DNA of 64,000 nt from Pandoraea anapnoica (GTDB lineage: Bacteria; Pseudomonadota; Gammaproteobacteria; Burkholderiales; Burkholderiaceae): the NCBI RefSeq assembly GCF_902459765.1, contig NZ_CABPSP010000021.1, positions 1 through 64,000 on the forward strand, written 5' to 3'. Below are positions 40,040-49,014 of this stretch, piece after piece. The notes beneath the pieces are model-generated. The model was not told where the DNA came from. It worked only from the letters and a program-made list of their open reading frames with translations, and did no database searches. How positions within the stretch are numbered: the stretch's first letter is position 1; every line of letters starts with the position of its first letter. The translations under genes were made by a program, and so were the position numbers.

Positions 40040-40996
40040 ATGGAAACCACACGCATTGCGCTGGATGTTCACGCGCATCTGGCCCCGATCGATGAGGCCC
40101 GACTGTCTACGATAGCGAATGTCCAATGGGACGGCGCGGCACGACGGCTCACGCTCGACGGTCACACGATCGGGCTGAGTGCATTGTTCTCGCCAGCCGC
40201 GCTGATCGAGTGGATGGATCAACAGGGCGTCGCGCAAGCATGGGTATCGATACCGCCACCGATGTATCGACAATCGCTGGACCAAGCGGCGTCGTCGGTG
40301 TGGTGCGCATATGTCAATGATGGGTTGCGACGGGTTTGCGAGCGTTTCCCGTCGCGTCTGTCTGCGTTGCTGCATCTGCCGCTCGAACATCCTGAGCTCG
40401 CCGCTCGGCTGGCGCTGGAAAACAAAGAGACGTTTCGCTACGCTGCAGCGGCAGGGGGCTACGAGGGAACGCTCTCCGACGCCGCTTACGAGCCACTCTG
40501 GGCGGCGTTGAATGCGCAATCCGCCTTTCTATTCCTTCACCCGGGGCAGTGCTGCGACCCCCGCTTGAGCAAGTTCTATCTCGAGAATTTGATGGGTAAC
40601 CCGGTAGAGACGACCATCGCGGCGTCGCATCTTGCTTTCGGGGGCGTGGCGGTCCGGTATCCGAAAATTCGCTTTTGTCTCGCGCATGGCGGTGGCGCTA
40701 CCGCCATGCTTGCCGGTCGATACGAGCGCGGCTATAGAACGTCCAGACCGGGCGTCGATGTGACGCTTCCTTCTCCGCGTGGCATTTTCTCCCGCTTCTA
40801 CGTCGACTGCATTACGCACGATGACGGTGCGTTGGCGCTGAGTGAGTCCGTCTTCGGTTCGGACAAGGTCGTGTTCGGCTCCGACTGGCCATTCCCGATG
40901 GGGTTGCTGGGGCCGCACGACGACTTGTCCGGACTCGATGAGTCGCGTCGACATGCCATCCTGACGGGCAATGCGTCGGCTCTGCTCAAGGCGTGA
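40040..40996 (+). CDS. Amidohydrolase-2 family protein (ACMSD-like decarboxylase)
   Basis: This 318-residue protein begins METTRIALDVHAHLAP, giving the HxH metal pair (His11, His13). It also has FLFLHPGQC near residue 175, FCLAHGGGATAML near 225, and the Asp in VVFGSDWPFPMG near 280. The set matches aminocarboxymuconate-semialdehyde decarboxylase and gamma-resorcylate decarboxylase. It would remove carboxylate from an aromatic acid or ring-fission product. The start at 40040 has GGAG five bases upstream; an ATG at 40010, overlapping the VOC stop, is an alternative. Confidence 0.85.
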   Translation: METTRIALDVHAHLAPIDEARLSTIANVQWDGAARRLTLDGHTIGLSALFSPAALIEWMDQQGVAQAWVSIPPPMYRQSLDQAASSVWCAYVNDGLRRVCERFPSRLSALLHLPLEHPELAARLALENKETFRYAAAAGGYEGTLSDAAYEPLWAALNAQSAFLFLHPGQCCDPRLSKFYLENLMGNPVETTIAASHLAFGGVAVRYPKIRFCLAHGGGATAMLAGRYERGYRTSRPGVDVTLPSPRGIFSRFYVDCITHDDGALALSESVFGSDKVVFGSDWPFPMGLLGPHDDLSGLDESRRHAILTGNASALLKA

Positions 40997-41183
40997 TGAG
41001 CGAGGCGTGAGGCCCGTCCATTCGGCACGGTGCGATGGGGTGGTCACTACATTTTCGGGGGGCGTAACGCGGCGTAATACAGGCTTACAAATTCGGGCAG
41101 ACGTTGCGTCAACATGAGTCGCAGAGCGGGCGTTTATTGGAGCAGGCGCCCCCTCATTTCAACTCAACACGGAAGAGCGACTC

Positions 41184-41444
41184 ATGAAACCCACAACTAT
41201 TCTCATGGCACTGTGCGCAGCGTTGGTGGCGAATGCCGCGTTCGCCGATGAGCTTCACGACAAGGCGATGGCCGCCACGCACGATCTTCAGCGGTCCATC
41301 GAAGAAATGCACGTCATCCAGATGGAACACGGTGGCGAGTTCGGTGGCCACATGGCGCGTGCGGAGGAACTGGCCCGGCAAGCAGAGCGTGAACGTGTCG
41401 CGGCGCTCGAATACTACCGAGCACGGCATCCCGGCTGGCAGTAA
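41184..41444 (+). CDS. Small exported helical protein, unknown
   Basis: This 86-residue protein has a clear signal peptide (MKPTTILMALCAALVANAAFA) and a mature part that is mostly charged helix (DELHDKAMAATHDLQRSIEEMHVIQMEHGGEF). The His/Met content of the middle is notable. I recognise no family. GGAAGAG-like sequence precedes the ATG. A small lipoprotein gene follows after 42 bases. Confidence 0.6.
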   Translation: MKPTTILMALCAALVANAAFADELHDKAMAATHDLQRSIEEMHVIQMEHGGEFGGHMARAEELARQAERERVAALEYYRARHPGWQ

Positions 41445-41486
41445 GCGCTGCCCGGAATTCTGACGAAAACGTTGGGATAAACCATC

Positions 41487-41714
41487 ATGAAAACCAGATC
41501 CTGTTACGTCCTGGTCGTGCCGCTGCTGCTGGCGGCCTCATTGTCCGGCTGCGTAGTCGCACCGGTTGAACCGGCAGAGGTTGCCCCGGCCGGTGTCGTG
41601 TACGTTGCACCGGTCGGCGTGGTGCCGGGCCCCGGCTATTCGTGGCGCTATCACGCGCACTATGGCTGGGGATGGTGGCATCCGCGTTACGGCTGGCACC
41701 GCGGTTGGCACTAA
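41487..41714 (+). CDS. Small lipoprotein with Trp/His/Tyr-rich tail
   Basis: This 75-residue protein has a lipoprotein signal peptide with lipobox LSGC (Cys near residue 22). The mature region is Val/Pro-rich and then ends in YHAHYGWGWWHPRYGWHRGW. Such aromatic and His-rich short lipoproteins are common in Burkholderia relatives but have no known role. It forms a pair with the exported protein before it. Confidence 0.65.
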   Translation: MKTRSCYVLVVPLLLAASLSGCVVAPVEPAEVAPAGVVYVAPVGVVPGPGYSWRYHAHYGWGWWHPRYGWHRGWH

Positions 41715-41721
41715 CCTTTGA

Positions 41722-41747
41722 CGATGCGTGCGAACTTGCGCGCATCG
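41722..41747 (+). terminator. Hairpin after the lipoprotein gene
   Basis: A nine-base-pair stem, GATGCGTGC at 41723-41731 with GCGCGCATC at 41738-41746, lies just after the stop codon. There is no T-run, so termination is only possible. Confidence 0.45.
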
Positions 41748-41751
41748 CCCC

Positions 41752-41832
41752 CTTCAAAGCCTTCAAAGCCTTCAAAGCCTTCAAAGCCTTCAAAGCCTTC
41801 AAAGCCTTCAAAGCCTTCAAAGCCTTCAACGC
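41752..41832. repeat. 9-bp tandem repeat, eight perfect copies
   Basis: The unit CTTCAAAGC is repeated eight times without error at 41752-41823, then once as CTTCAACGC. It lies in the 373-base gap between the lipoprotein and amidase genes. Because the unit is nine bases, all frames stay open (Ala-Phe-Lys on plus, Lys-Ala-Leu on minus), which creates false reading frames. No gene is supported here. Confidence 0.95.
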
Positions 41833-42056
41833 AGTTAGCCACTTCTGCGGATCGCCCGGCCATGTAGCGACCGGGTGAAATCCCCTGTCAGCCCTCAAGC
41901 ACCCGCCGCTCGGCGGGGCGCGCCATCACAAGACTCACCGTTCTCCTGAGCCGTTTCGATGAGCAAACGAGCAGTTCAGGTGCCGCCGCTCGACAGTCCC
42001 CTCCGCACAAACCCTGATATACCAGTCTCTTGACAGTCGTAATTTGTCGGCAGATG

Positions 42057-42069
42057 GTATACAGAATAC
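42057..42069. promoter_or_regulatory. Cluster B operator candidate 1 (amidase)
   Basis: GTATACAGAATAC lies 18 bases before the amidase start. The same 13-base pattern recurs at 45082-45094 and 50949-50961, each time before a cluster B transcription unit and each time followed closely by AAA. Confidence 0.6.
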
Positions 42070-42087
42070 TGAAATGCGTACCCCATC

Positions 42088-43614
42088 ATGACAAACTTCA
42101 CGATTGACGCTTTCGATAGCACCCGGTCAACGACGCCGGCTGAACCGGCAAAAGCGCCAACCACCGCAGGCTTCCCTTGGCACCACGCCTCAGTGGGCGC
42201 CGTACAAGCGGCACTCCATCGTGGCGACGTGACCTCGGTCGAACTCGTGCAAGCCTGCGAGAGCGTCTGGCGTGACGCCAACCCCCGGCTCAACGCCGTC
42301 GTCGTCAGCGATTTCGAGCAAGCGTATCTGACGGCCCGGGAGCGTGACGCGCAGCGACGGGAAGGATTTGTGCGAGGGCCGCTGCACGGGGTGCCGTTCA
42401 CCATCAAAGAATCTTTCGATGTGCTCGGCTGGCCCACGACCGTGGGTGATCCCGCATTCGCGGAGAACACGGCAACGCGACATGCCACCGTCGTACAGCG
42501 TCTGCTCGATGCCGGTGCCATCTTGCTCGGCAAGACCAATGTGCCGCTGTGGCTACGTGACTGGCAGAGCTACAACGCCGTGTACGGCACGACGCGCAAT
42601 CCGCACGATCTGTCGCGGACGCCGGGAGGCTCATCGGGTGGCAGTGCTGCTGCCGTCTGTTCAGGCATGGCCTTCTTCGACGTGGGCTCCGATATCGGTT
42701 CGTCGATCCGCAATCCCGCGCACTATTGCGGCATCTTCTCGCACAAAAGCACGCATGGTCTGATCCCGCTCGACGGTCACGGGTTGCCCGGTGGCGTGAC
42801 CTTTCCCGACATCAATGTCGCAGGGCCGCTCGCCCGCAGTGCGGCCGACTTGCGTCATGTGCTTGGCGCACTCGCAGGCCCGTCGGTCGATGCGTGCTGT
42901 GCGGTGCGCATTGAACTGCCGCCAAGTGACGTTGACGATTTGCGTCAGGTTCGCTTCGGCATTCTCCCGAATCATCCCGTGGCGGAAGTCGATGCCTGCG
43001 TCGAGCAATGCCTCGTCGATTTGGGCAGGGCGCTTGAGCGGCAAGGCGCTCAGGTCGTTTGGGACGCGCGTCCGGCACTCGACGCGGCTGAACTCTTGCG
43101 GGTGTACACACTGCTGCTTCGTGCGGCGACGTGCGGGTATCTCTCCGATGAGGCTTACACATCCGCACAGACTGCGGCACGCGACGTCGCCCACGACGAT
43201 ACGCGCTACGCCTCGCTCCAGCACACCGGCGCAGTGATGAGTCACCGCGACTGGCTGCGCTTGCAACCGCTGCGTGAAGGGTATGCCGCCGCGTGGCGTG
43301 CGTTGTTCGAGCAGGTGGATGTTCTGCTCTGTCCGGTCGCCGCGACGCCAGCATTTCCCTTGGACGAAGCGGGTGCACCGTGGCAACGCACCCTCGACGT
43401 GAACGGTCGCGCGCAGCCGCTCACCACGCAGCTTTTCTGGGCAGGCCATTCAGGCTTGTGCGGTTTGCCCTCGACGGTCGCACCGGCCGGGCGCACCGCG
43501 CAGGGCCTGCCTGTCGGCGTACAAATCGTGGCACCGCTGTACCACGACTTGCGCGCCATCCGCGTCGCCGAACTGCTTGAGGCAGCCGGCTACGCGTTTG
43601 TTCCACCCGCCTGA
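42088..43614 (+). CDS. Amidase-signature family amidohydrolase
   Basis: This 508-residue enzyme has the Ser-cisSer-Lys triad of the amidase signature family: Lys in PFTIKESFDVLG near residue 110, the Gly/Ser loop TPGGSSGGSAAAV near 180, and the nucleophile region VGSDIGSSIRNPA near 202. It would release ammonia or an amine from an amide. It shares a promoter motif with the HDO operon and the GntR gene, and the MFS gene follows after 63 bases, so substrate uptake and deamidation are probably linked. Confidence 0.9.
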   Translation: MTNFTIDAFDSTRSTTPAEPAKAPTTAGFPWHHASVGAVQAALHRGDVTSVELVQACESVWRDANPRLNAVVVSDFEQAYLTARERDAQRREGFVRGPLHGVPFTIKESFDVLGWPTTVGDPAFAENTATRHATVVQRLLDAGAILLGKTNVPLWLRDWQSYNAVYGTTRNPHDLSRTPGGSSGGSAAAVCSGMAFFDVGSDIGSSIRNPAHYCGIFSHKSTHGLIPLDGHGLPGGVTFPDINVAGPLARSAADLRHVLGALAGPSVDACCAVRIELPPSDVDDLRQVRFGILPNHPVAEVDACVEQCLVDLGRALERQGAQVVWDARPALDAAELLRVYTLLLRAATCGYLSDEAYTSAQTAARDVAHDDTRYASLQHTGAVMSHRDWLRLQPLREGYAAAWRALFEQVDVLLCPVAATPAFPLDEAGAPWQRTLDVNGRAQPLTTQLFWAGHSGLCGLPSTVAPAGRTAQGLPVGVQIVAPLYHDLRAIRVAELLEAAGYAFVPPA

Positions 43615-43677
43615 GGCAACACCCTTTTCATCACCGACGATCCCACAGAACCAAGACAACTCAAGGAGGACACCACC

Positions 43678-45021
43678 ATGTCCTGGCTCAGCTCACTATC
43701 GAGAAACGAGAGGCGCGCCTTTGCAGGCACGTTCATCGGCCATACGGTCGACGTCTACGACTTCATGATCTATTCCTTCCTTATTCCGGTGTTGCTCACC
43801 ACCTGGAGTATGAGCAAGGCAACGGCGGGCAGCATCGTCACTTACACGCTGATCGCCTCGCTCGTCGGCGCGATCGGGGCGGGCCTGCTGGCGGACCGCT
43901 ACGGCCGGGTCAAGATTTTGCGATGGACGATCGCGCTCTTCGCACTGGCATGCTTCGCTTGCGGGCTGGCCAACTCGCCTACGCAACTGGCCGTGCTGCG
44001 CATCATCCAGGGGCTGGGTTTCGGCGGTGAGTCCTCGTTGTGCATGGTGCTGGTCATGGAGACGATCCGTAATCCGGCGCATCGCGGCAAGTTCTCGGGA
44101 TTCACGGCCAGCAGCTATTCGTTTGGCTGGGCGCTGGCGGCGCTGGCTTACAGCGCGATTTTCAACTGGCTGCCGCCGGAATGGGCGTGGCGCGTGTGCT
44201 TGTTCATCGGCGTGGCACCTGCTTTGCTGGTGTTCTGGCTGCGCCGCAATCTCGAAGAGCCGGAAGCCTTCACGCGCACGCTGGCCGAGCGCAGTCAGAC
44301 GAGCCCTTTGACGACGATTCGCGGCGTGTTCAAGGGCAGGCTCGCAGCCCGCACGCTCTGGTGCAGTCTGCTCTCTGGAGGCATGCTCGGCTCGTACTAC
44401 GCCATCGCAACGTGGATGCCCACGTGGCTCAAGACCGAGCGTGGCCTCTCGGTCACAGGCACCGGATTATGGCTGGCCATCACCATTACCGGGTCCATCG
44501 TGGGTTATGCCGTGGGCGCATGGTGCACTGACAAGCTGGGCAGACGGCCGACCTACATCCTGTTCGCGATCGGGGCCTTCGCGATGAGCATCGCGTACAT
44601 GCTGATCCCCGCGCCCATGCCGGTCATGATGGTGCTGGGCTTCCTGATGGGCGTGCTCATGCAGGGGACGTTTGCCGGGGTCGCCGCCACCATCTCCGAG
44701 ACGTATCCGCATGAGATTCGGGCGACGGGCTATGGCGTGGCCTATAACGCCGGGCGTGTGATCGGCTCCGTGTTTCCGTTCATGGCGGGCTGGCTTGCCA
44801 GCGGTCACACCACGCTGACGCTTGCGATCCCTGTCGTGGCGGCGGTCGGTTACGGACTTGTCGTCATCGCGGCGATCATGCTGCCCGAGACCAACGGCAT
44901 CGCGCTCGACGCCATCGAACCCGTCGGCAATGACAACGCATCGGCAGTACCGGCTGCGCATATCGGCGCACATGCCGCGCCGCAGGCTACCGCCGCCGCC
45001 GCTGTCCGTTCGGCCGACTGA
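43678..45021 (+). CDS. MFS transporter (metabolite:H+ symporter type)
   Basis: This 447-residue protein has twelve predicted membrane helices, the MFS motif ADRYGRVKIL after helix 2, LRIIQGLGFGGESSLCMVLVMET typical of the acid:H+ symporter branch, and a second-half TDKLGRRPTYI. The tail is Ala/Pro-rich. AAGGAGG lies ten bases before the ATG. It is co-transcribed with the amidase and probably imports the amide or the acid that cluster B consumes. Confidence 0.88.
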   Translation: MSWLSSLSRNERRAFAGTFIGHTVDVYDFMIYSFLIPVLLTTWSMSKATAGSIVTYTLIASLVGAIGAGLLADRYGRVKILRWTIALFALACFACGLANSPTQLAVLRIIQGLGFGGESSLCMVLVMETIRNPAHRGKFSGFTASSYSFGWALAALAYSAIFNWLPPEWAWRVCLFIGVAPALLVFWLRRNLEEPEAFTRTLAERSQTSPLTTIRGVFKGRLAARTLWCSLLSGGMLGSYYAIATWMPTWLKTERGLSVTGTGLWLAITITGSIVGYAVGAWCTDKLGRRPTYILFAIGAFAMSIAYMLIPAPMPVMMVLGFLMGVLMQGTFAGVAATISETYPHEIRATGYGVAYNAGRVIGSVFPFMAGWLASGHTTLTLAIPVVAAVGYGLVVIAAIMLPETNGIALDAIEPVGNDNASAVPAAHIGAHAAPQATAAAAVRSAD

Positions 45022-45081
45022 CCTTTCCCGGAAAGACTACTGATTCGCTCGTTTCGTCGTATTGGCATTTTTTGCAAAACA

Positions 45082-45094
45082 GTATACCGTATAC
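45082..45094. promoter_or_regulatory. Cluster B operator candidate 2 (HDO operon)
   Basis: GTATACCGTATAC is a perfect inverted repeat of GTATAC around a single base, 58 bases before the HDO start. It is the most symmetric of the three cluster B copies. Confidence 0.65.
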
Positions 45095-45152
45095 AAAAAT
45101 CATCCGATCCAGCGCTTAGGGATCGTTCACCTGGCAATCAAAGGAGTTGGAC

Positions 45153-45884
45153 ATGGCAGAGCTGATGGACCGCGAAACCTTCCGCGCGGCACTCGAAGAG
45201 GCAATCAAGGGCAAGAGCGCGAACAAGGCGCCGTTTAGCGTGGCGTGGGCGAGCGGCAAGCTCTCTCGCGCGCATCTCGCTCGCTGGGCCGAGAACCACT
45301 ATCACTACGTCGGGCCGTTTGCCGACTATCTCGGCTACCTGTATGCGCGTACGCCGGATCACATGACCGAAGCGAAGGACTTTCTGCTCGCGAACATGTA
45401 CGAGGAAGAGATTGGCGGTGATCGTCACACCGATCTGCTGATCCGCTTCGCCGAGGCCTGCGGCACGACGCGTGAACGGGTCGTCGATCCGGACAACATG
45501 TCGCCCACGACGCGCGGACTGCAAAGCTGGTGCTATGCCGTGGCCATGCGCGAAGACCCGGTGGTCGCCGTGGCCGGGCTGGTGGTGGGGCTTGAGTCGC
45601 AGGTCCCGTCGATCTACCGCAAGCAAACGCCTACGCTGCGCGATACCTACAAGTTCACCGACGAGGAAGTCGAGTTCTTCGATCTGCACATCGTGTCCGA
45701 CGAGATCCACGGCGAGCGCGGCTACCAGATCGTGCTGGAGAACGCGAACACGCCGGAGCTTCAGGCGCGCTGCCTGAAGATCTGCGAGATCGGTGCGCAA
45801 ATGCGCCTGTTGTATACCACGGCGCTTTACTACGACTACGTGGAAAAGGAGTTGCCGCTGCCTGAACTTGGGCTGGCGGCCTGA
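45153..45884 (+). CDS. Haem-oxygenase-like diiron oxidase/oxygenase (HDO)
   Basis: This 243-residue all-helical protein belongs to the TenA/PqqC-like iron-containing redox group. It carries the complete HDO ligand pattern E-x6-H, E, H-x3-D-x2-H: Glu85 and His92 in EEEIGGDRH, Glu148 in GLESQVPSIY, and His179, Asp183 and His186 in DLHIVSDEIHGERGY. Known HDOs use two irons and O2 for N-oxygenation, decarboxylation or C-C cleavage (UndA, BesC, CADD, SznF). AAGGAG lies seven bases before the ATG at 45153. Genes for a reductase and ferredoxins follow in the same operon. The substrate is unknown. Confidence 0.82.
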   Translation: MAELMDRETFRAALEEAIKGKSANKAPFSVAWASGKLSRAHLARWAENHYHYVGPFADYLGYLYARTPDHMTEAKDFLLANMYEEEIGGDRHTDLLIRFAEACGTTRERVVDPDNMSPTTRGLQSWCYAVAMREDPVVAVAGLVVGLESQVPSIYRKQTPTLRDTYKFTDEEVEFFDLHIVSDEIHGERGYQIVLENANTPELQARCLKICEIGAQMRLLYTTALYYDYVEKELPLPELGLAA

Positions 45885-45967
45885 CTGACGTAGCGCCGCG
45901 TTCCTGTGCCACGCATGACACGCAGGGGAGCGCGGCCCCTCGGCTTCTTTGCAGGACTGTTGCAGTG

Positions 45968-47422
45968 ATGACAACTGTGCCCACGTTCTTCAACTACATC
46001 GACGGTGAATGGTGCGCGAGCCGGACCGGACACACCTTCGAGAATCGTAACCCCGCCGACACGCGCGATGTCGTCGGCGTTTTTCAGGCGTCCGGCGAAG
46101 CCGACGCGATAGCGGCGGTTCAGGCAGCCGCCTCGGCATTCGGCGCGTGGAAGCGTGCCGCGCCCGGCGCGCGCGCCAAAGTCTTGCTGAGCGCTGCCGC
46201 GTATCTGGAGCGTCATGCAGAGCGATTCGGCGATGAGCTTGCCCGCGAGGAGGGCAAGCAGAAATCGCTCGCCAAGGACGAGTTTCTGCGCGCGTCCCAG
46301 ACCTTGCGTTACTACGCCATTGAAGCCCAGTCGTTCGGCGGCGAGACCTTCCCTAACGATGACGCCGATATGGCGGTGTATACCGTTCGCGAACCGCTCG
46401 GCGTCGTGACCGTCATTTCCCCGTGGAATTTCCCCGTCTCGATTCCGGCGCGCAAGATTGCGCCCGCCTTGATCTGCGGAAACACGGTCGTATTCAAGCC
46501 CGCCACCGATGCGCCATTGAGCGGCCTGCGGCTGGTCGAGGCGTTCGTCGAAGCGGGCATCCCGCGCGGCGTGCTGAATTTCGTCACGGGCAGCGCCAGC
46601 GCTGTCGGACCGGTGCTGGTCGGAGCAAAGGAAATCCGAGCGATTTCCTTCACGGGCTCGACATCGGCAGGTGAACAGATTCACCGCGCGGCATCGATGT
46701 CGACGCGCACACAAATGGAACTCGGCGGCAAGAACGCGCTGATCGTGCTGGAGACCCGCGACATTGACCGCGCCGTCGATCTCACGGTGAAGGGTGGATT
46801 CTCGCTGACGGGGCAGGCATGCACAGGGACGAGCCGTGTGCTGGTGGCCCGTGAGATTCGTGCGGCGTTCGTCGAAAAGCTGGTGGCGCGCACAGCGGCG
46901 CTCAAAATCGGCCCGGGGCTTGAACCGGGCAACGATATCGGGCCGCTCGCCACCGAGGGGCAACTTCGGACGGTACTCGAGTACGTTGAAATCGGCCGTA
47001 ACGAAGCCAAGCTGGTCTGCGGCGGCACCCAGCTCGTGGACGGTGCCTTTGCGCACGGCTACTTCGTGACACCGGCGATCTTCACCGATGTGCCTCGCGA
47101 CGCACGCATTGCCCGGGAAGAGATTTTCGGACCGGTGATCGCCGTCATCGATGTCGACGATTACGAGGACGCCATTGCGGTGGCCAACGACAGCGACTAC
47201 GGGCTGGCCGCTTCGCTGGTCACGCAGGACGCGCGCCTCATGCATCGCTTCGTCGACGACATCGAAGTCGGCACCGTCAAGATCAATCGCACGACGACCG
47301 GCAATCTGATAAACGCCCCGTTCGGTGGCCTCAAGCGCTCCAGCACCGCGACGTTCCGCGAATCGGGGCGCGACGGCCTCGACTTCTATTTGCAGGTCAA
47401 GACGATCTATCGCGGCGTCTGA
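45968..47422 (+). CDS. Aldehyde dehydrogenase family protein
   Basis: This 484-residue NAD(P)-dependent aldehyde dehydrogenase has VISPWNFPVSIPARKIAPALICGNTVVFKPA near residue 142, FTGSTSAGEQIH near 230, the catalytic Glu in MELGGKNALIV near 255, and the catalytic Cys in TGQACTGTSR near 288. EEIFGPVIAVI and the closing FGGLKRSSTATFRESG are also typical. It would oxidise an aldehyde made by the HDO or by amine removal. The ATG at 45968 follows a GTG codon. Confidence 0.93.
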   Translation: MTTVPTFFNYIDGEWCASRTGHTFENRNPADTRDVVGVFQASGEADAIAAVQAAASAFGAWKRAAPGARAKVLLSAAAYLERHAERFGDELAREEGKQKSLAKDEFLRASQTLRYYAIEAQSFGGETFPNDDADMAVYTVREPLGVVTVISPWNFPVSIPARKIAPALICGNTVVFKPATDAPLSGLRLVEAFVEAGIPRGVLNFVTGSASAVGPVLVGAKEIRAISFTGSTSAGEQIHRAASMSTRTQMELGGKNALIVLETRDIDRAVDLTVKGGFSLTGQACTGTSRVLVAREIRAAFVEKLVARTAALKIGPGLEPGNDIGPLATEGQLRTVLEYVEIGRNEAKLVCGGTQLVDGAFAHGYFVTPAIFTDVPRDARIAREEIFGPVIAVIDVDDYEDAIAVANDSDYGLAASLVTQDARLMHRFVDDIEVGTVKINRTTTGNLINAPFGGLKRSSTATFRESGRDGLDFYLQVKTIYRGV

Positions 47423-47466
47423 GCCTGGCCCGAAACGTCCGATCAACACAGGATTTCCACTTCGAC

Positions 47467-47946
47467 ATGAAACCCTTCTTCAAACTTGAACTGGCCGAAG
47501 CGCGTCACATGATCGCTGCGGCCGTCGCACGCTCGCATGAAATCGGCGTGCTCGAATCGATTTGCGTGGTCGACGAAGGCGGCTTTCCGCTCGCGCTCGA
47601 ACGCATGGACGGCGGCCGTATCACGGGCCCGCAGATTGCGTGGAACAAGGCGTTCACCGCCGCCGGGCACAAGCGCTCGACCCATCTGTTCACCACGCCA
47701 CCGAACGGTCCCGCGCTGCCGGGCAACGAGGCATTCGGCATTCAGTGGAGCTTCGAAGGCCGGTTTGCCGCGTTCGTCGGTGGCTTCCCCATCGTAGTCG
47801 ACGCTCAGGTCGTGGGCGGTATCGGCTTGTCCGGGGGGAACGGCGAGCAGGACACGCAGGCGGGTCTGGCGGGCCTGAGCGCGCTGCAATCGTTGCTGGG
47901 CGCCAGCGGTCGCGAAGTGCTGGTGCAGGCCGACATCAAACTCTGA
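47467..47946 (+). CDS. GlcG/HbpS-family protein
   Basis: This 159-residue protein has the GlcG/HbpS fold: LELAEARHMIAAAVARSHEIG, VVDEGGFPLALERMDG, AWNKAFTAAGHKRST, and VDAQVVGGIGLSGGNGEQDTQAG. Relatives bind haem or small ligands, or accompany oxidative catabolic enzymes such as glycolate oxidase. It sits between the aldehyde dehydrogenase and the flavin reductase with short gaps. Its job may be protective or as an accessory to metal oxygenase chemistry; this is inference. Confidence 0.85.
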   Translation: MKPFFKLELAEARHMIAAAVARSHEIGVLESICVVDEGGFPLALERMDGGRITGPQIAWNKAFTAAGHKRSTHLFTTPPNGPALPGNEAFGIQWSFEGRFAAFVGGFPIVVDAQVVGGIGLSGGNGEQDTQAGLAGLSALQSLLGASGREVLVQADIKL

Positions 47947-47960
47947 CGGCGAGGAAAATC

Positions 47961-48989
47961 GTGGCCCATCGAATCACCTGGATCGAAGCGCAGCGCAGCT
48001 TCGATGCGTCGCCCGACGAGACCGTGCTGTCGGCGGCGCGCCGGGCGGGCGTCGTGCTGCCGTCGGAATGTGAGTTCGGCGGCTGCGGGACATGCCGCGT
48101 GACGTTGCGCGAAGGACGCGTGCAATACGAAGAGATGCCCCTCGCGTTGTCGCAGGAGGAGGCCGATGCGGGCTTCGCGTTGCTCTGTCAGGCGCGCGCC
48201 TGTTCCGATCTGGTCGTGAGTACCGAGCGATTGCTGGACGCACCGGCGGCACAGCGCCGTCAGGCGAAGGTGCTGCGCGTCGAACCCCTGAGCGGCGACG
48301 TCACGCGTCTCGTCCTGACGTTCGACGATGGGCAGCCCTTCGCGTTTCGTCCGGGGCAATACCTGAACGTACTGCTGGGGGACTTGGGAGCGCGCAGCTT
48401 CTCGATGGCGTCGCCAGCGACGTTGGCGGACGATCCCGCGCTGGCAGAGTTCCACATTCGACGTATCGACGGTGGCCATTTCACGCATCGGCGACTTGGC
48501 ACGCTGCGCGCTGGCGAGACGTTGGACGTCGAAGCGCCGCTCGGTGCCTTTGGCTATCACGCGGACGACTATCGACCGATCGTGATGGTCGCGACCGGCA
48601 CGGGCATCGCGCCGCTTCGCAGCATGCTGTCCGAAATGCTGACCGACGGCGATACGCCACCCGTCACGTTGTATTGGGGCGTGCGCACGGCCGACGCCCT
48701 GTATTTGCACGAAGAACTCGAAGCGCTCGCTGCGACGTACGAGGACTTTCGTTATGTGCCGGTGCTCTCGCGTGCGGACGCAGGCTGGCAGGGCGTGCGG
48801 GGCTACGTGCAGGACGCGGTGCTTTCCGATCAACCCGATCTGTCGGAGCACGCCATCTATCTGTGTGGTTCGCCGGTGATGATTGCCGACGCGACCCGAT
48901 CGTTCGTCGCGAACGGGGCTAGCGTGCGGTACCTGTACGCGGACAGCTTCACCTTTCACCACGCGCCGCCGGTCAACGCGGCCGCGTGA
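47961..48989 (+). CDS. 2Fe-2S / FAD / NAD(P)H oxidoreductase (oxygenase reductase)
   Basis: This 342-residue protein combines an N-terminal plant-type ferredoxin domain (Cys37, Cys42, Cys45, Cys76) with an FNR module: FAD-binding RSFSMAS near residue 145 and NAD-binding VATGTGIAPLRSML near 208, ending DSFTFHH. This is the layout of reductases serving oxygenases such as phenol hydroxylase and BenC. The GTG start at 47961 has GAGGAA four bases upstream. It should pass electrons from NAD(P)H to the ferredoxins that follow, or directly to the HDO. Confidence 0.9.
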   Translation: MAHRITWIEAQRSFDASPDETVLSAARRAGVVLPSECEFGGCGTCRVTLREGRVQYEEMPLALSQEEADAGFALLCQARACSDLVVSTERLLDAPAAQRRQAKVLRVEPLSGDVTRLVLTFDDGQPFAFRPGQYLNVLLGDLGARSFSMASPATLADDPALAEFHIRRIDGGHFTHRRLGTLRAGETLDVEAPLGAFGYHADDYRPIVMVATGTGIAPLRSMLSEMLTDGDTPPVTLYWGVRTADALYLHEELEALAATYEDFRYVPVLSRADAGWQGVRGYVQDAVLSDQPDLSEHAIYLCGSPVMIADATRSFVANGASVRYLYADSFTFHHAPPVNAAA

Positions 48990-49014
48990 AACACCAGATC
49001 TGACAGGGGGCTGC

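Noticed and set aside
41485-41898. Minus-strand frame with LKALKALKA repeats
   Set aside because: The Lys-Ala-Leu run is the translation of the 9-bp tandem repeat. There is no ribosome binding site or family match, and the frame overlaps the lipoprotein gene.
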